DNA from: Marinomonas polaris DSM 16579
GTDB taxonomy: Bacteria; Pseudomonadota; Gammaproteobacteria; Pseudomonadales; Marinomonadaceae
Assembly (NCBI RefSeq): GCF_900129155.1
Contig: NZ_FQVF01000002.1
Coordinates: 248,001 to 312,000, forward strand
Length of the DNA: 64,000 nucleotides
Reading direction: 5' to 3'
The position numbers were made by a program, and so were the translations under genes. The notes under the pieces are model-generated. The model had not been told where the DNA came from. It made no database searches and saw nothing but the letters and a program-made list of their open reading frames with translations. The first letter of the stretch is position 1, and each line of letters starts with the position of its first letter. Positions 10,168 to 22,139 of this stretch are shown piece after piece.

Positions 10168-11424
10168 TTATTTTATCGCTTGTGTAATCCAAGGTTGAGT
10201 TATCACCTGAGACGGTTGGCGCTGCATAATAATTTCACCGTGACGTACAGACAGTAATACTTCCCCTTGCTGACGCAGGACACTGTAGTCATCATGTCCT
10301 TCCAGTAAAATAAAGTTGGCCGCGTTGCCCACTTCTATCCCATATCCCTGCAAACACATAGTGCGAGCACTGTTGTCGGTGATCATATCTAGAGCGCTGG
10401 CGTAGTCTTGGTAACCCATCATTTGGCAGATGTGCATGGCGTAATCCAATGTGCGCAGTAGCTTGCCATTCCCGAGTGAGTACCAAGGGTCGAAGATTGA
10501 GTCCTGACCCAAACAGATGTTGATGTTGGCTTCTCGAAGCTCTTTGACTCTCGTCACTCCACGACGCTTAGGGTAAGTGTCAAAACGACCTTGTAAGTGA
10601 ATGCTTTCGGTTGGGCAGGATATAAAGTTAATGCCGGAGTTCTTTAATAGACGAAACAGTTTTGAGCAATAGGCGTTGTCATAAGAATGCATGGCTGTGG
10701 TGTGGCTTGCAGTTACTTTAGATCCCATGTCATGAAATAAAGCTTCACAGGCAAGAAATTCTAAAAAACGAGAATTTGGATCATCGATTTCGTCACAATG
10801 AACATCCACTAATCGGTCGTATTTTTTTGCTAGCTCTATTATTAATTTGACGGATTTTTCACCCAATTCACGTGTGTATTCAAAGTGTGGAATTCCGCCG
10901 ACCACATCAGCGCCAATTTCCAAGGCTTCTTCCATCAGCTTTAAGCCATTTGGATAAGACAGCATGCCGTCTTGCGGAAAGGCAACTACTTGTAAATCGA
11001 TTTTGTCTTTTAGCTCATCGCGAAGAGCACAAAGTGTGCGAACGCCGATTAAAGTCGGGTCTGTTGTATCCGCATGAGTTCGAATTGCTTGTACACCGTT
11101 TTGCACCAGTAGTTCTATTGTGGACAATGCACGACGGCGGATGTCGGCTTCATTTAACATTGGCTTGCGCTGACTCCAGCGCTCAATGCCTTCGAAAAGT
11201 GTACCGCTTTGATTCCATTCGGGTTCGCCTGCCGTTAAGGCTGCATCAAGGTGAATATGTGGCTCGACAAAAGGCGCACAAACTAATTTACCGTTGGCAT
11301 CAATTGCATTGTCAGTTGCTGCTAACGTGCTTTCTTGTGCTTCAATTTTACTGAAACGTCCTTCGTCAATGTGGATGGAAAATAGTTCTGGACGTTGGCG
11401 TAAATGGGCGTTGATAACGTGCAT
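10168..11424 (-). CDS. codA: Cytosine deaminase-like amidohydrolase
   Basis: Metal-dependent deaminase (cytosine to uracil in the family archetype), 418 aa. The start is the ATG at 11424 (MHVINAHLRQ), preceded by GAGG that overlaps the pucR stop; a TTG at 11436 is less likely. The sequence follows E. coli CodA closely: VEPHIHLD (metal His pair), SGTLFEGIERW, DVHCDEIDD, TASHTTAMHSY, GRFDTYPKRRG and FDPWYSLG. In the metal-Asp motif E. coli has GHDDVFDPW, but here it is GQDSIFDPW, so the residue after the metal Asp (E. coli Asp314) is Ser. That position contacts the pyrimidine ring, so preference may be shifted. It sits in an operon with codB, which supports a pyrimidine substrate. Confidence 0.9.
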   Translation of the reverse strand: MHVINAHLRQRPELFSIHIDEGRFSKIEAQESTLAATDNAIDANGKLVCAPFVEPHIHLDAALTAGEPEWNQSGTLFEGIERWSQRKPMLNEADIRRRALSTIELLVQNGVQAIRTHADTTDPTLIGVRTLCALRDELKDKIDLQVVAFPQDGMLSYPNGLKLMEEALEIGADVVGGIPHFEYTRELGEKSVKLIIELAKKYDRLVDVHCDEIDDPNSRFLEFLACEALFHDMGSKVTASHTTAMHSYDNAYCSKLFRLLKNSGINFISCPTESIHLQGRFDTYPKRRGVTRVKELREANINICLGQDSIFDPWYSLGNGKLLRTLDYAMHICQMMGYQDYASALDMITDNSARTMCLQGYGIEVGNAANFILLEGHDDYSVLRQQGEVLLSVRHGEIIMQRQPSQVITQPWITQAIK

Positions 11425-11432
11425 AAAAAACC

Positions 11433-12680
11433 TCAATCGTGGTGCAGAGCAGGCGTGCTAGCCTGTTCTTCAATGTTGTGATGGTGAAATAATACTTGTT
11501 CAATAAGTAGTGCATTTTGTAAATTGAGTCGTAAAAATGGGTCTTGTAGAGAGTAGCCTAAACGTTGTTCTATTTTATTAAGGCGATAATTTAGTGTATT
11601 TCTGTGGACACTCATTGCGTCGGCTGTTTGTTGCAAATGCCCAAAGTGGTTGAAGTAGTGATTTAGTGTGCTTTTCATTTCAAGAGTTGCATCGTCACGA
11701 GCAAAGCATAATTCGCCTAAATGTTGCTTGCAAAAATCTGCTAGTAGACCGCGATTTGGAATGGCTGCATATAAACGAGCAATGCCTAGCTGTTCGTAGA
11801 AAAAAATACGCTGGTGCTGATGTTTGATTGCGAATTGTAATGCTTGCCGAGCTTGTTCTGTTGCTTCGGCTAACTTATCTAAGCCTGTTTTACGTTCGCT
11901 CACACCAATACATAGCACGAGTTGTGGAAAGCGCTTTTGCAACAAGCTTAGTACTTGCTCCAATTCATCATAAAGCTCAGAGGTATCGTTTTCAGTGACA
12001 GGCCAAATAGCCAGTAGGTCTTTTTCATAATTTAGAACCGGCCAGTCAATTTGTCTGCGTTTTAAAATGCTGCCTAGGTGTTGTTCTAGTTCATGGTTGA
12101 AGTGGAGTAACTGATAATTCGGGTCGTCTGTTTTGGGATTAATATGACTAATTCTTAATGCCAATGTTGCAAAAGGGCAGTTGTCACTGATGCCTAAATC
12201 CCCAGCGCGTAAATGGATTAACTCTGGTGCTTGATCAAACCCATTTATTAACTTGGTCAAAAATAGCCGAACTGACTTCCCTAGTAGGTTGTCTTGAACA
12301 ATAGCATTACTGATGACTTCTGTAACCAGCACCATTTTTAGACTATAAGGCTGTTCTAATATGGGAAGCTGATGCTGATTCGCAAGCTCCAATACACTGT
12401 TAGGAATTTGCTGGATAAATTCTGGACCAGTCAAAATAACCAGTCCAGCGACATTGCTATTTACCGCTTCTTTTACCATCTGGCAGAGATTTCTTTCAGT
12501 GCGGCGGTGGTTAATTCCGGTCACAAAAACCAGTTCACCGCCACTTACCCAAGGTTGAATCGAATCATTTTCTGCTACATAAGGCCAACGAACAATGCGT
12601 TGGCCGCCAGTTAAACCGGCTCGAAAGATAATGCTTTCGAGGCCGGGTAAACGAGGTATGTCTACGCAACAAATACTCAT
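11433..12680 (-). CDS. PucR-family transcriptional regulator
   Basis: Probable transcriptional activator or repressor of the cytosine operon, 415 aa. The N-terminal PucR domain (about residues 1-125, IPRLPGLESIIFRAGLTGGQR and PYSLKMVLVTEVISNAIV) is followed by a GGDEF-like linker and a C-terminal HTH_30 domain with LQQTADAMSVHRNTLNYRLN (about residues 350-370). PucR proteins control purine and other nitrogen-source pathways. Here the gene lies between codB and codA: its start overlaps the codB stop by 4 bp and it ends 8 bp before codA, so it is cotranscribed and probably autoregulatory. The ATG has AGGA at good distance. Confidence 0.92.
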   Translation of the reverse strand: MSICCVDIPRLPGLESIIFRAGLTGGQRIVRWPYVAENDSIQPWVSGGELVFVTGINHRRTERNLCQMVKEAVNSNVAGLVILTGPEFIQQIPNSVLELANQHQLPILEQPYSLKMVLVTEVISNAIVQDNLLGKSVRLFLTKLINGFDQAPELIHLRAGDLGISDNCPFATLALRISHINPKTDDPNYQLLHFNHELEQHLGSILKRRQIDWPVLNYEKDLLAIWPVTENDTSELYDELEQVLSLLQKRFPQLVLCIGVSERKTGLDKLAEATEQARQALQFAIKHQHQRIFFYEQLGIARLYAAIPNRGLLADFCKQHLGELCFARDDATLEMKSTLNHYFNHFGHLQQTADAMSVHRNTLNYRLNKIEQRLGYSLQDPFLRLNLQNALLIEQVLFHHHNIEEQASTPALHHD

Positions 12681-13933
12681 TGATTTCCTAATACGGTTAC
12701 TGCTTGTCTATGGGATAGAAAAGATAATATGCCATAAGTAACAATTGCCACAAAGACCCCAATAATAGGTGGCATCACCGGAGACGCATAGGCTGCAGCA
12801 GACGCAATGACATAAGAGCCAAGTCCAATCCAATTAAAAGCGGGTAGCTTAGCATTGGCTAGCAATGGGTATTGGCCTTTATGGCGCAACAAAAAGTCAG
12901 CCATGATTACACCACCAATAGGCGGAATAAATGTTCCCAACAAAACCAGAAAAGGAATGAGGAAGTTGTACATTCCAAATACCGCCATGACTGTGCCAAT
13001 GGCTGCGCCAGCGACGGTCACAATTCGACGTTTATCAGTTCGAAGAAGGTTACAACCTGCGACGGCAAAGTTGTAAATAGTGTTGTCTTGAGTTGTCCAA
13101 ATATTGAGAAACAACATAAGTACAGCCAGCACCATAAAACCTTGCGCTAGCATGACGTCGACAATGTCGGCTTGTTGATAAATTAACGTACCAAGCGCAC
13201 CAGTTAATACCATCAAACCATTGCCTATAAAGAATGCCCCCATAGTTGCCCAAACAGCGACTTTTCCGCTATTAGCAAAGCGACTCCAATTCGTTGCCTG
13301 AGTCGCACCGCTTACGAAAGTACCAATAACTAGGGTGATGGCAGCGGTGAAACTCAAACTTTGTGTTGGCTCAATGTCAAACAAGGCGGATATACCACCA
13401 ACATCGACTAATCCTGTGTAAAGGCTAATTAAAATAAAAACGAGCATGGCAGGAACAGCTACTCTGGATAAAATATCCATGCCTCGAAAACCAATCATGG
13501 CGGTAATACAAAAAGCCATGCCGAAGATAATCATTAGGGGCGTTTGCCATGCTTCTGGTATGTCCGTAATTTTGACTAACACAATAGCAAGCGTTGCTGT
13601 TCCCCATGCGTACCAGCCAATTTGAGTGAAGCCAAGGATGAAGTCTGCCAACTTGCTGCCAATTTCACCAAAGCAAAACCTCCCCATTAGTACGCTGTTT
13701 AGGCCACTTTTATAGGCAATGAATGCTAAACAAGAAGCATAAAGGCCAAGAAGCAAATTACCGATTAGAATAACGAAGAGCAATTCTGAAAATGAAAATG
13801 CCGTTCCTAATGTACCCCCGGCCCACATGGTTGCGGTGAAAAAAGTGAACCCAAGCAGAATCACTGCCATGGGGAGTAGCCCTCGGCGTTTATTTTGAGG
13901 TACTTCAATTAATGGATAATCTGATTGCGTCAT
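12677..13933 (-). CDS. codB: Cytosine permease (NCS1 family)
   Basis: Inner-membrane cytosine:cation symporter of the NCS1 family, 418 aa, almost the same length as E. coli CodB. About twelve hydrophobic segments are visible. The N-terminal PQNKRRGLLPMAVILLGFTF, the motif ATMWAGGTLGTAFSF and the TQDNTIYNFAVAG segment are typical of CodB. It is the first gene of codB-pucR-codA and overlaps the regulator by 4 bp. It is divergent from katG across a 365-bp gap. Related permeases for other nucleobases exist, so cytosine is the best but not the only candidate. Confidence 0.93.
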   Translation of the reverse strand: MTQSDYPLIEVPQNKRRGLLPMAVILLGFTFFTATMWAGGTLGTAFSFSELLFVILIGNLLLGLYASCLAFIAYKSGLNSVLMGRFCFGEIGSKLADFILGFTQIGWYAWGTATLAIVLVKITDIPEAWQTPLMIIFGMAFCITAMIGFRGMDILSRVAVPAMLVFILISLYTGLVDVGGISALFDIEPTQSLSFTAAITLVIGTFVSGATQATNWSRFANSGKVAVWATMGAFFIGNGLMVLTGALGTLIYQQADIVDVMLAQGFMVLAVLMLFLNIWTTQDNTIYNFAVAGCNLLRTDKRRIVTVAGAAIGTVMAVFGMYNFLIPFLVLLGTFIPPIGGVIMADFLLRHKGQYPLLANAKLPAFNWIGLGSYVIASAAAYASPVMPPIIGVFVAIVTYGILSFLSHRQAVTVLGNQ

Positions 13934-16515
<2,582 letters not shown>

Positions 16516-16537
16516 TTTCCTAGCGTTGCCAACACCC

Positions 16538-16572
16538 AACCCCGCTTCCGTGAGGAACGCGGGGTTTTTTTA
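16538..16572 (+). terminator. Rho-independent terminator after katG
   Basis: AACCCCGCTTCC pairs with GGAACGCGGGGTT (one bulged base), followed by a run of T. Confidence 0.9.
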
Positions 16573-16769
16573 TATGAATAATTATCGATTGTCTGCTAAA
16601 ACTTTAGTTGCTACAAAAAACAACTGTTTAAAGGTGGTGATTAATAAGCGGCTGTTATAAATTCACCGGAAGTCGTTATTTTTAAATAATTTGATGCTAT
16701 TAAGTTTAGTATTGAATTTGCATGGAAGCGGTAACGCTGTTTTAATTTTATTAAATAGGTAGTGAAAAA

Positions 16770-18650
16770 ATGAAGGTCTCCCATAAGGTTGTCTTGTGTG
16801 CATCCGTCGTTGTTGTTTTAGCATTCTCATTGTATTCATGGTTGCAATACAGCAGCCTTAGAAGCGCATTGTTTGAGAAAACAACAACCAGCACTCAAGA
16901 AAGTAGTAAAGCATTAGCTTTACAGGTTAATAATTGGCTTAAAAACAAAATGGATTTGATTGAAGTCATTTCGCAAACGGTTGATGCGGATTTTAGTACA
17001 GAAACCATTCAAAAAGCCTTTGATTTACCTATTTATAAAGATGAATTTATTTTGCTATTTGGTGGCTTAGATATTAACGGTAGCCGGATCACCAATGACC
17101 CTAATTGGAATCCACCAGGTTGGGATGCTCGTAAACGTCCTTGGTATGATATGGGCAAGCAGCATAAGCAAGCGGCTTTAACAGAGCCGTATGTCTCTAC
17201 TGAGGGCGATATTCTGATTTCTGTGATTGCAGATTTTTCTGATCATGGTCAGTTTAAAGGCAGCTTTGGTGGTGATTTAAGCCTTAAAACTGTCTCCGAG
17301 GCTGTCAATGCTTTGAATTTTAATAATACCGGTTATGCGTTCTTATTAAGTAAAAATGGAAATATAATCAGTCACCCAAATGCCGATTTAAACGGTAAAT
17401 CTGTCTCTAATTTGCTTCAAGGTGGTGTGTCAGAGCTAAGTAAAGACCTGGTTGAAAAACAGTTGGCTGATGGTACTCAGGTATATGTATCTTTTAGCCC
17501 ATTGCCTAATTTATACGGTTCAGATTGGTATGTTGGTGTGGTGTTGGATGAAGATAAATTGTTCGCCAGTGTCCGAGAATTTGGTTGGGTCGCTTTTTGG
17601 GGGACGTTAATTGCAGCCTTACTTGTTTCTATTGTGCTGTATTTTGTCGTGACAGGTTTGCTACAACCACTTCGTGCTTTGCATGAATCGCTAAAAGATA
17701 TCAATGGCGGAGAAGGTGATTTAACCAAACGTCTTGCGATTACCAGTGACGATGAATTTGGTCATGTATCGGGTGAATTTAATAAGTTTATTGATTATTT
17801 ACAGCGATTAATTGGCGAAGTGAAAAGTCAATCTCGCCATATACGTGAGAATACTGATAAGACGGCAGCATCTTCTGTAGAGTCCTCTAAGCAGTTGTAT
17901 ACGCAGCTTAATGAATTGGATCAGCTAGCTACTGCGATGCATGAAATGTCAGCGACTGCGCATGATGTGGCAGACAATGCTCAAACAGCAGCAAGCCGAG
18001 CGAATCAAGCTGATAATGCAGCAAAAGAAGGTGAGGCTATTGTTGATCGCACGACCACTTCGATTGCTGAATTGACTCATAAAATGGGCGATGTAGTTAC
18101 TACCATTAATGATTTAGTGAAATACAGCGATAATATAGAATCGATTCTTACCGTTATCACCGACATTGCCGACCAGACTAATTTATTAGCCTTGAACGCT
18201 GCTATTGAAGCGGCAAGAGCGGGTGAGCAAGGCCGAGGTTTTGCTGTTGTTGCCGATGAAGTTCGAACATTAGCGTCAAAAACTCAAGAGTCGACGGAAC
18301 AAATTAAGAAGATGATTCAGCAGTTGCAAACTGGCGTAAGAGGAGCAGAAAAAGCTATTCTTGAAAGCAGAGAGGGCGCCAACGTAACGCAACAAATTGC
18401 CGATAAAGCCAAGCAATCTTTGGAAGCGATTCGTTTAAGTATTAATGAAATTAATGATATGACAGTGCAGATTGCTGCCGCAGCAGAAGAGCAAAGTGCA
18501 ACATCCAATGAAATTAACCGCAATACTACGAATATTCGTGATATTAGCCAGTCAGTTTCGGATGCGGCACAAGGTCAATCTGTGCTTTGTGAAACTATGG
18601 TTGAAATTACCGTAGAACAAGCGAGATCATTAGATAAATTTAAAGTGTAG
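16770..18650 (+). CDS. Methyl-accepting chemotaxis protein, dCache type
   Basis: Chemoreceptor of 626 aa. TM1 lies at about residues 8-27, a periplasmic dCache_1-type domain at about 35-270 ([20 protein letters not shown] is the typical Cache ligand-loop region), TM2 at about 275-297, then HAMP and the signalling domain with [19 protein letters not shown] and [20 protein letters not shown]. dCache receptors often bind amino acids or other small organic molecules; this ligand cannot be assigned. There are no che genes nearby, so it is an orphan receptor gene with its own terminator. Confidence 0.95.
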   Translation: MKVSHKVVLCASVVVVLAFSLYSWLQYSSLRSALFEKTTTSTQESSKALALQVNNWLKNKMDLIEVISQTVDADFSTETIQKAFDLPIYKDEFILLFGGLDINGSRITNDPNWNPPGWDARKRPWYDMGKQHKQAALTEPYVSTEGDILISVIADFSDHGQFKGSFGGDLSLKTVSEAVNALNFNNTGYAFLLSKNGNIISHPNADLNGKSVSNLLQGGVSELSKDLVEKQLADGTQVYVSFSPLPNLYGSDWYVGVVLDEDKLFASVREFGWVAFWGTLIAALLVSIVLYFVVTGLLQPLRALHESLKDINGGEGDLTKRLAITSDDEFGHVSGEFNKFIDYLQRLIGEVKSQSRHIRENTDKTAASSVESSKQLYTQLNELDQLATAMHEMSATAHDVADNAQTAASRANQADNAAKEGEAIVDRTTTSIAELTHKMGDVVTTINDLVKYSDNIESILTVITDIADQTNLLALNAAIEAARAGEQGRGFAVVADEVRTLASKTQESTEQIKKMIQQLQTGVRGAEKAILESREGANVTQQIADKAKQSLEAIRLSINEINDMTVQIAAAAEEQSATSNEINRNTTNIRDISQSVSDAAQGQSVLCETMVEITVEQARSLDKFKV

Positions 18651-18667
18651 ATTTTTCTAAGCTTTAT

Positions 18668-18706
18668 AAAAGCGAGCTAGGCTTTTGAGTCTGGTTCGCT
18701 TTTTTT
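18668..18706 (+). terminator. Rho-independent terminator after the dCache chemoreceptor gene
   Basis: Stem AAAGCGAGC / GTTCGCTTT (one G-U pair) with a long loop and a T-run. Confidence 0.8.
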
Positions 18707-18818
18707 GTTCTATTGGTTAACAAAAAAGCATCAGGCAGAATCAATACAAAAAATATCACCATCACTTTTTTTTCATATAATTCGTGTATGCTGACTTTTT
18801 TAAAAAGAAGTTGCGTCT

Positions 18819-19286
18819 ATGAAGTTTGAAGGTTTAAAAGCAATTGCTATAGTTGATGGCGTAAAAGGTTTGCTGGCTTTATGCTTGGCGCTGAGTGTCA
18901 ATTCAATCGCTAAGCAAGATCTTCATCAGCTTGCCGCTCAGGTAATGCAAAACTGGCCAATTTCACCAAACAATTATTATGTTAATTTGCTGTTAACCTT
19001 TGTCGAGAAAGCCACTCAGCAAGATCATATATTAGTTATCTCTATTTCTCTGATGTATGCCTGCTTTCGCTTTGTTATAGCATATGGTTTATGGCATAAA
19101 CTACGCTGGACGGAATGGTTCGCTTTCATCAGTGGTTCACTTTATATTCCCTTTGAGCTCTATGCTATTTACCAAACCCCCAACTTAGTTAACTTTTCAG
19201 TACTCTTGTTTAACTTGATGGTTGTTGCTTACTTGTATTGGGTACTTAAGCGTGGTGAAAAAGCGCTATTGATGACCACCAAATAG
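18819..19286 (+). CDS. DUF2127 family membrane protein
   Basis: Inner-membrane protein of 155 aa and unknown function. It opens with a segment typical of DUF2127 (KFEGLKAIAIVDGVKGLLAL) and has about four hydrophobic segments (near residues 7-27, 70-90, 100-120 and 125-145). The start ATG has a weak AAGAAG upstream. The next gene begins 16 bp after its stop on the same strand, so it may be cotranscribed with the acetyltransferase, although no functional link is apparent. Confidence 0.8.
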   Translation: MKFEGLKAIAIVDGVKGLLALCLALSVNSIAKQDLHQLAAQVMQNWPISPNNYYVNLLLTFVEKATQQDHILVISISLMYACFRFVIAYGLWHKLRWTEWFAFISGSLYIPFELYAIYQTPNLVNFSVLLFNLMVVAYLYWVLKRGEKALLMTTK

Positions 19287-19302
19287 GAGAGATTTAAGTT
19301 TT

Positions 19303-19722
19303 ATGAATATTCGTCCCTACGAAGAAAAAGACAGAAAAGTAGTGATTGCTCTATGGAATCAGTGTGGTTTGCTTGCTCCTCAGAATGATCCGCATAAAGA
19401 CATCGACCGAAAACTGAAAGTGGATGCCGATTTGTTTCTCGTTGGAGTTGTCGGCAGTGATGTGGTTGCCACAGTAATGGGAGGTTATGAAGGTCATCGT
19501 GGCTGGATTAATTATTTGGCAGTTAGCCCAGATCATCAAAGAAAAGGTTACGGGCAAGCGATTATGAAAGCGGTTGAAGGATTAATTATGGCCAAAGGTT
19601 GTCCTAAAATTAATTTGCAAGTCCGTAATACGAATCAAGCTGTAATCGCATTTTACAATGCGATTGGTTATGGTCAGGATCAGGTTGTTAGTTTAGGCAA
19701 GCGCTTAGAACACGATAACTAA
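19303..19722 (+). CDS. ypeA: GNAT-family acetyltransferase, YpeA-like
   Basis: Predicted N-acetyltransferase of 139 aa; E. coli YpeA has about the same length. The acetyl-CoA-binding motif A is LAVSPDHQRKGYGQAIMKAVE (the Q/RxxGxG/A loop reads QRKGYG), with the downstream LQVRNTNQAVIAFYNAIGY typical of the family. The N-terminus MNIRPYEEKDRKVVIALWNQCG matches the YpeA pattern. The acceptor substrate is unknown. Its last 4 bp overlap the 3' end of the convergent rpiR-type gene, with no room for a terminator between them. Confidence 0.88.
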   Translation: MNIRPYEEKDRKVVIALWNQCGLLAPQNDPHKDIDRKLKVDADLFLVGVVGSDVVATVMGGYEGHRGWINYLAVSPDHQRKGYGQAIMKAVEGLIMAKGCPKINLQVRNTNQAVIAFYNAIGYGQDQVVSLGKRLEHDN

Positions 19723-20579
19723 TGTTTCCATTCTATTTGTTTGGTATCGCCCATCTTACCGTCGCTGTTTAGTCGATATGCCAAAGCGACGAGTAGGGTT
19801 TGAGCCAATGTCATAGAGGAGGTGAGGGAGCGAAATCCCAATACTTCTGCTTCTTTTATATCAAAACAAACGTCTGAAAGTGCCGCCAATGGGCTGATTT
19901 TACTATCGGTAATGGCAATGACTTGAGCACCTGCTTGAAAGGCATATTCGCTGACATTCACTGTTTCTTTGGCATAAGGACTGAATGCCGTTGCTATGAT
20001 AACGTCGTTTTCACGAATATTACTGGCTTGCTCTATTAGCATACCGCCACCGCCATCAATAAGGTGAGTCGTTTTATTTAGGTGCCTCAAGCTGTATGCA
20101 AAATAGCTCGAAATAGGAAATGCACGACGTAAACCAATGAGATAAATATTTTGTGCATTTTCGAGTAGATCGACCGCTTTGTTGAGCATCTCTTGAGAAA
20201 AATGATGGTTCATGTGATTCATAGAAAACGCATTACTGCTGCTGAACTCTTCTAGAATATGCGATGCATCAATCGTGGTATTGACAGTGCTTTTGCTTAA
20301 CTTTACACGCTCGCTGTAGCTGGATGTTTGTTCAACGAGCGCTTGTCGAAACAGGTTCTGCATTTCGCTAAAGCCATTGTATTCAAAAGCAGCCGCAAAA
20401 CGAACCAATGTCGAAGGAGGAACATCACATTGTTCAGCAAGACTAGCTACAGTTTCTAGGGCAACAGTATTGGGATGTTCTAATATAAAACGCGCCACTT
20501 GTTGTAAGCGTTTACTTAAGTCGTCATAGTTTCGACTAATGGCTTGTTGTAGTTGGTCAAGAGTAGTTGGCGCGCCCAA
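19719..20579 (-). CDS. RpiR/MurR-family transcriptional regulator (likely regulator of the inositol genes)
   Basis: DNA-binding regulator of 286 aa. The N-terminal HTH_6 domain (about residues 1-77, LETVASLAEQCDVPPSTLVRFAAAFEYNGF) is joined to a C-terminal SIS sugar-phosphate-binding domain (about 120-260, NIYLIGLRRAFPISSYFAYSL; VIAITDSKISPLAALSD). RpiR regulators of this type (IolR in rhizobia) repress inositol catabolic genes and respond to a phosphorylated intermediate. It lies downstream of the sugar-binding-protein gene on the same strand, across 130 bp with a hairpin. The role in controlling iol genes is inferred from position. Confidence 0.9.
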   Translation of the reverse strand: MGAPTTLDQLQQAISRNYDDLSKRLQQVARFILEHPNTVALETVASLAEQCDVPPSTLVRFAAAFEYNGFSEMQNLFRQALVEQTSSYSERVKLSKSTVNTTIDASHILEEFSSSNAFSMNHMNHHFSQEMLNKAVDLLENAQNIYLIGLRRAFPISSYFAYSLRHLNKTTHLIDGGGGMLIEQASNIRENDVIIATAFSPYAKETVNVSEYAFQAGAQVIAITDSKISPLAALSDVCFDIKEAEVLGFRSLTSSMTLAQTLLVALAYRLNSDGKMGDTKQIEWKH

Positions 20580-20667
20580 AAAGTGGCTCCTAAGTTGTCA
20601 TAAAACTATCGGTAGAAAGACGAATATTATAGCGATTTTTTATTATAAATACTTGCTGAGAGGTGAT

Positions 20668-20691
20668 GCTGAGGTCGTTCATGACCTCAGC
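20668..20691. repeat. Hairpin between the binding-protein gene and rpiR
   Basis: Perfect 9-bp arms GCTGAGGTC and GACCTCAGC around a 6-nt loop. A T-rich tail is present only in the plus direction. On the minus strand it could stabilise the 3' end of the binding-protein mRNA and lower expression of rpiR, a usual arrangement for ABC binding proteins. Confidence 0.55.
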
Positions 20692-20709
20692 TTTTATTAA
20701 TAAATTGAA

Positions 20710-21669
20710 TTAACGGAATTCCCCCGCGTATTTTTCAACAAGTGCGATGTTGTCTTTGGTGATGAAGCCAGGACCAGAGTTCACGTCGTTACTTGGAATC
20801 AAACCGTAACGAGTGTAAAGCGTCAAGAAGCTGATAGGTAAGTAACCTTGTAAGTAGGGTTGTTGGTCGATAGCAAAGTTAATTCGACCATCTTTAATAG
20901 CAGCCGAAATTTCCCCGCTTAAATCAAAAGTACCGAAGTAAATGTCTTTAAGATTGCGGTTTTTTTCCAACGCTCGCAAAGTCGGATGAGCTGAGGTCGG
21001 CCCTAAGGTTAAGATCGCTTCAGTATTTGGGTTCTTACGAAGGTAAGCAGATACTTTGGTTTCTACATCGGTCGGATCCGATCCAGAGTCAATCATCTGA
21101 CTACCAAGTTCAATACCTAAACCTTTGGCAAAGCCCATGCAGCGCTCTACAGACGCTGGGTTGGTAATATAGTGGTTAACACATAAGAAGGATTTCACTC
21201 CTTGCTTCTTCGCACGCTCGCCAGCACCAAAACCTGCTGCAAATTCAGGTTGTCCAACATGCAATAACGCACCTAATGCTTTGGATTGTTCTTGTGTTCC
21301 AGAGTTCATGGTAATGAATGGAATACCTTTTTTAGAGGCTTTTTCTAATGGTCCTTCTAATGTATCAAAGTCAGCAATAGAAAGCACAATGCCATCAGGG
21401 TTAGTGGCCACTGCTTGTTCAACGATTCGTGCCATATCGGCTAAATCGCCGGTTGGTGGGTTACGGTATTCTACGGTGACATTCATATCGGAAGCGGCTT
21501 GTTTTACCGCGTTCTTAATCACGTTCCACCATGAGTCAGAATCTGGTGCGTGGGAAATGAACACATAACGTTCACCTTCAGCGTGTGCCGCGGTGGACAT
21601 TGACATAACGCCTATGGTCGCAGCACCTGCGACTAATATGGCTGTACTTTTCTTCAGAAAGTTTTTCAT
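20710..21669 (-). CDS. Sugar ABC transporter substrate-binding protein (probably inositol)
   Basis: Periplasmic binding protein of the type 1 (ribose/xylose-like) fold, 319 aa. The start is the ATG at 21669 (MKNFLKKSTAILV), nine bases after GGAG; a GTG at 21675 would be too close. Residues 1 to about 32 are a signal peptide ending AHAEGE. The fold is shown by YVFISHAPDSDSWWNVIKNA, NPDGIVLSIADFDTLEG, IPFITMNSGT and the terminal INFAIDQQPYLQGYLPI. It is divergent from the permease and ATPase genes and surrounded by iol genes, so myo-inositol or an isomer is the likely ligand. Confidence 0.9.
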   Translation of the reverse strand: MKNFLKKSTAILVAGAATIGVMSMSTAAHAEGERYVFISHAPDSDSWWNVIKNAVKQAASDMNVTVEYRNPPTGDLADMARIVEQAVATNPDGIVLSIADFDTLEGPLEKASKKGIPFITMNSGTQEQSKALGALLHVGQPEFAAGFGAGERAKKQGVKSFLCVNHYITNPASVERCMGFAKGLGIELGSQMIDSGSDPTDVETKVSAYLRKNPNTEAILTLGPTSAHPTLRALEKNRNLKDIYFGTFDLSGEISAAIKDGRINFAIDQQPYLQGYLPISFLTLYTRYGLIPSNDVNSGPGFITKDNIALVEKYAGEFR

Positions 21670-22139
21670 TACCACTATCTCCGTTTCGTTTAATTATTTT
21701 TGTTATTACTTATTTTTGGATTTAGCAAACACGACTTCTGATCTATTTTTAATCAGAATTGAAGTGATATTAGAATGAATATTTCATAATTGCAATATTT
21801 TGAAATTTTTTATTCTGGAATGGTGATTTTCTTATATTTATTTGTTTTTAAAGACTTTATTGTTATTTTTTGACAGTTTATCTAGGTTTTTAAGGCATAT
21901 TTTTTTGTATTTAATGTAAATTTTTATTTTGCCTATTGAATAAAATGAAACAAATATTCTATTATGATTCTATTGTTGAAATGAAAAGACATTAAGCTCT
22001 ATCGTGTTACTGAGTGCGCTATAAAAAGCAACTTGTGCGAGAGTCAGAGGCGTAACGAGTTGTTAGGCAAATACGACAGTTCACTAGTACACGGTTAGAA
22101 ATCACAAAAAATAAATATAAAAAAGTAAGGTGTGACGCT
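21670..22139. promoter_or_regulatory. Divergent control region of the inositol locus
   Basis: A very A+T-rich 470 bp without a gene, between the divergent binding-protein and permease genes. It should contain both promoters and any RpiR operator. A dyad ATTTCA...TGAAAT (21781-21806) with an inner ATTGCAAT is the most symmetric element I see; a second related stretch TGAAAC...GTTGAAATG lies near 21946-21983. Assignment to RpiR is a guess. Confidence 0.5.
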
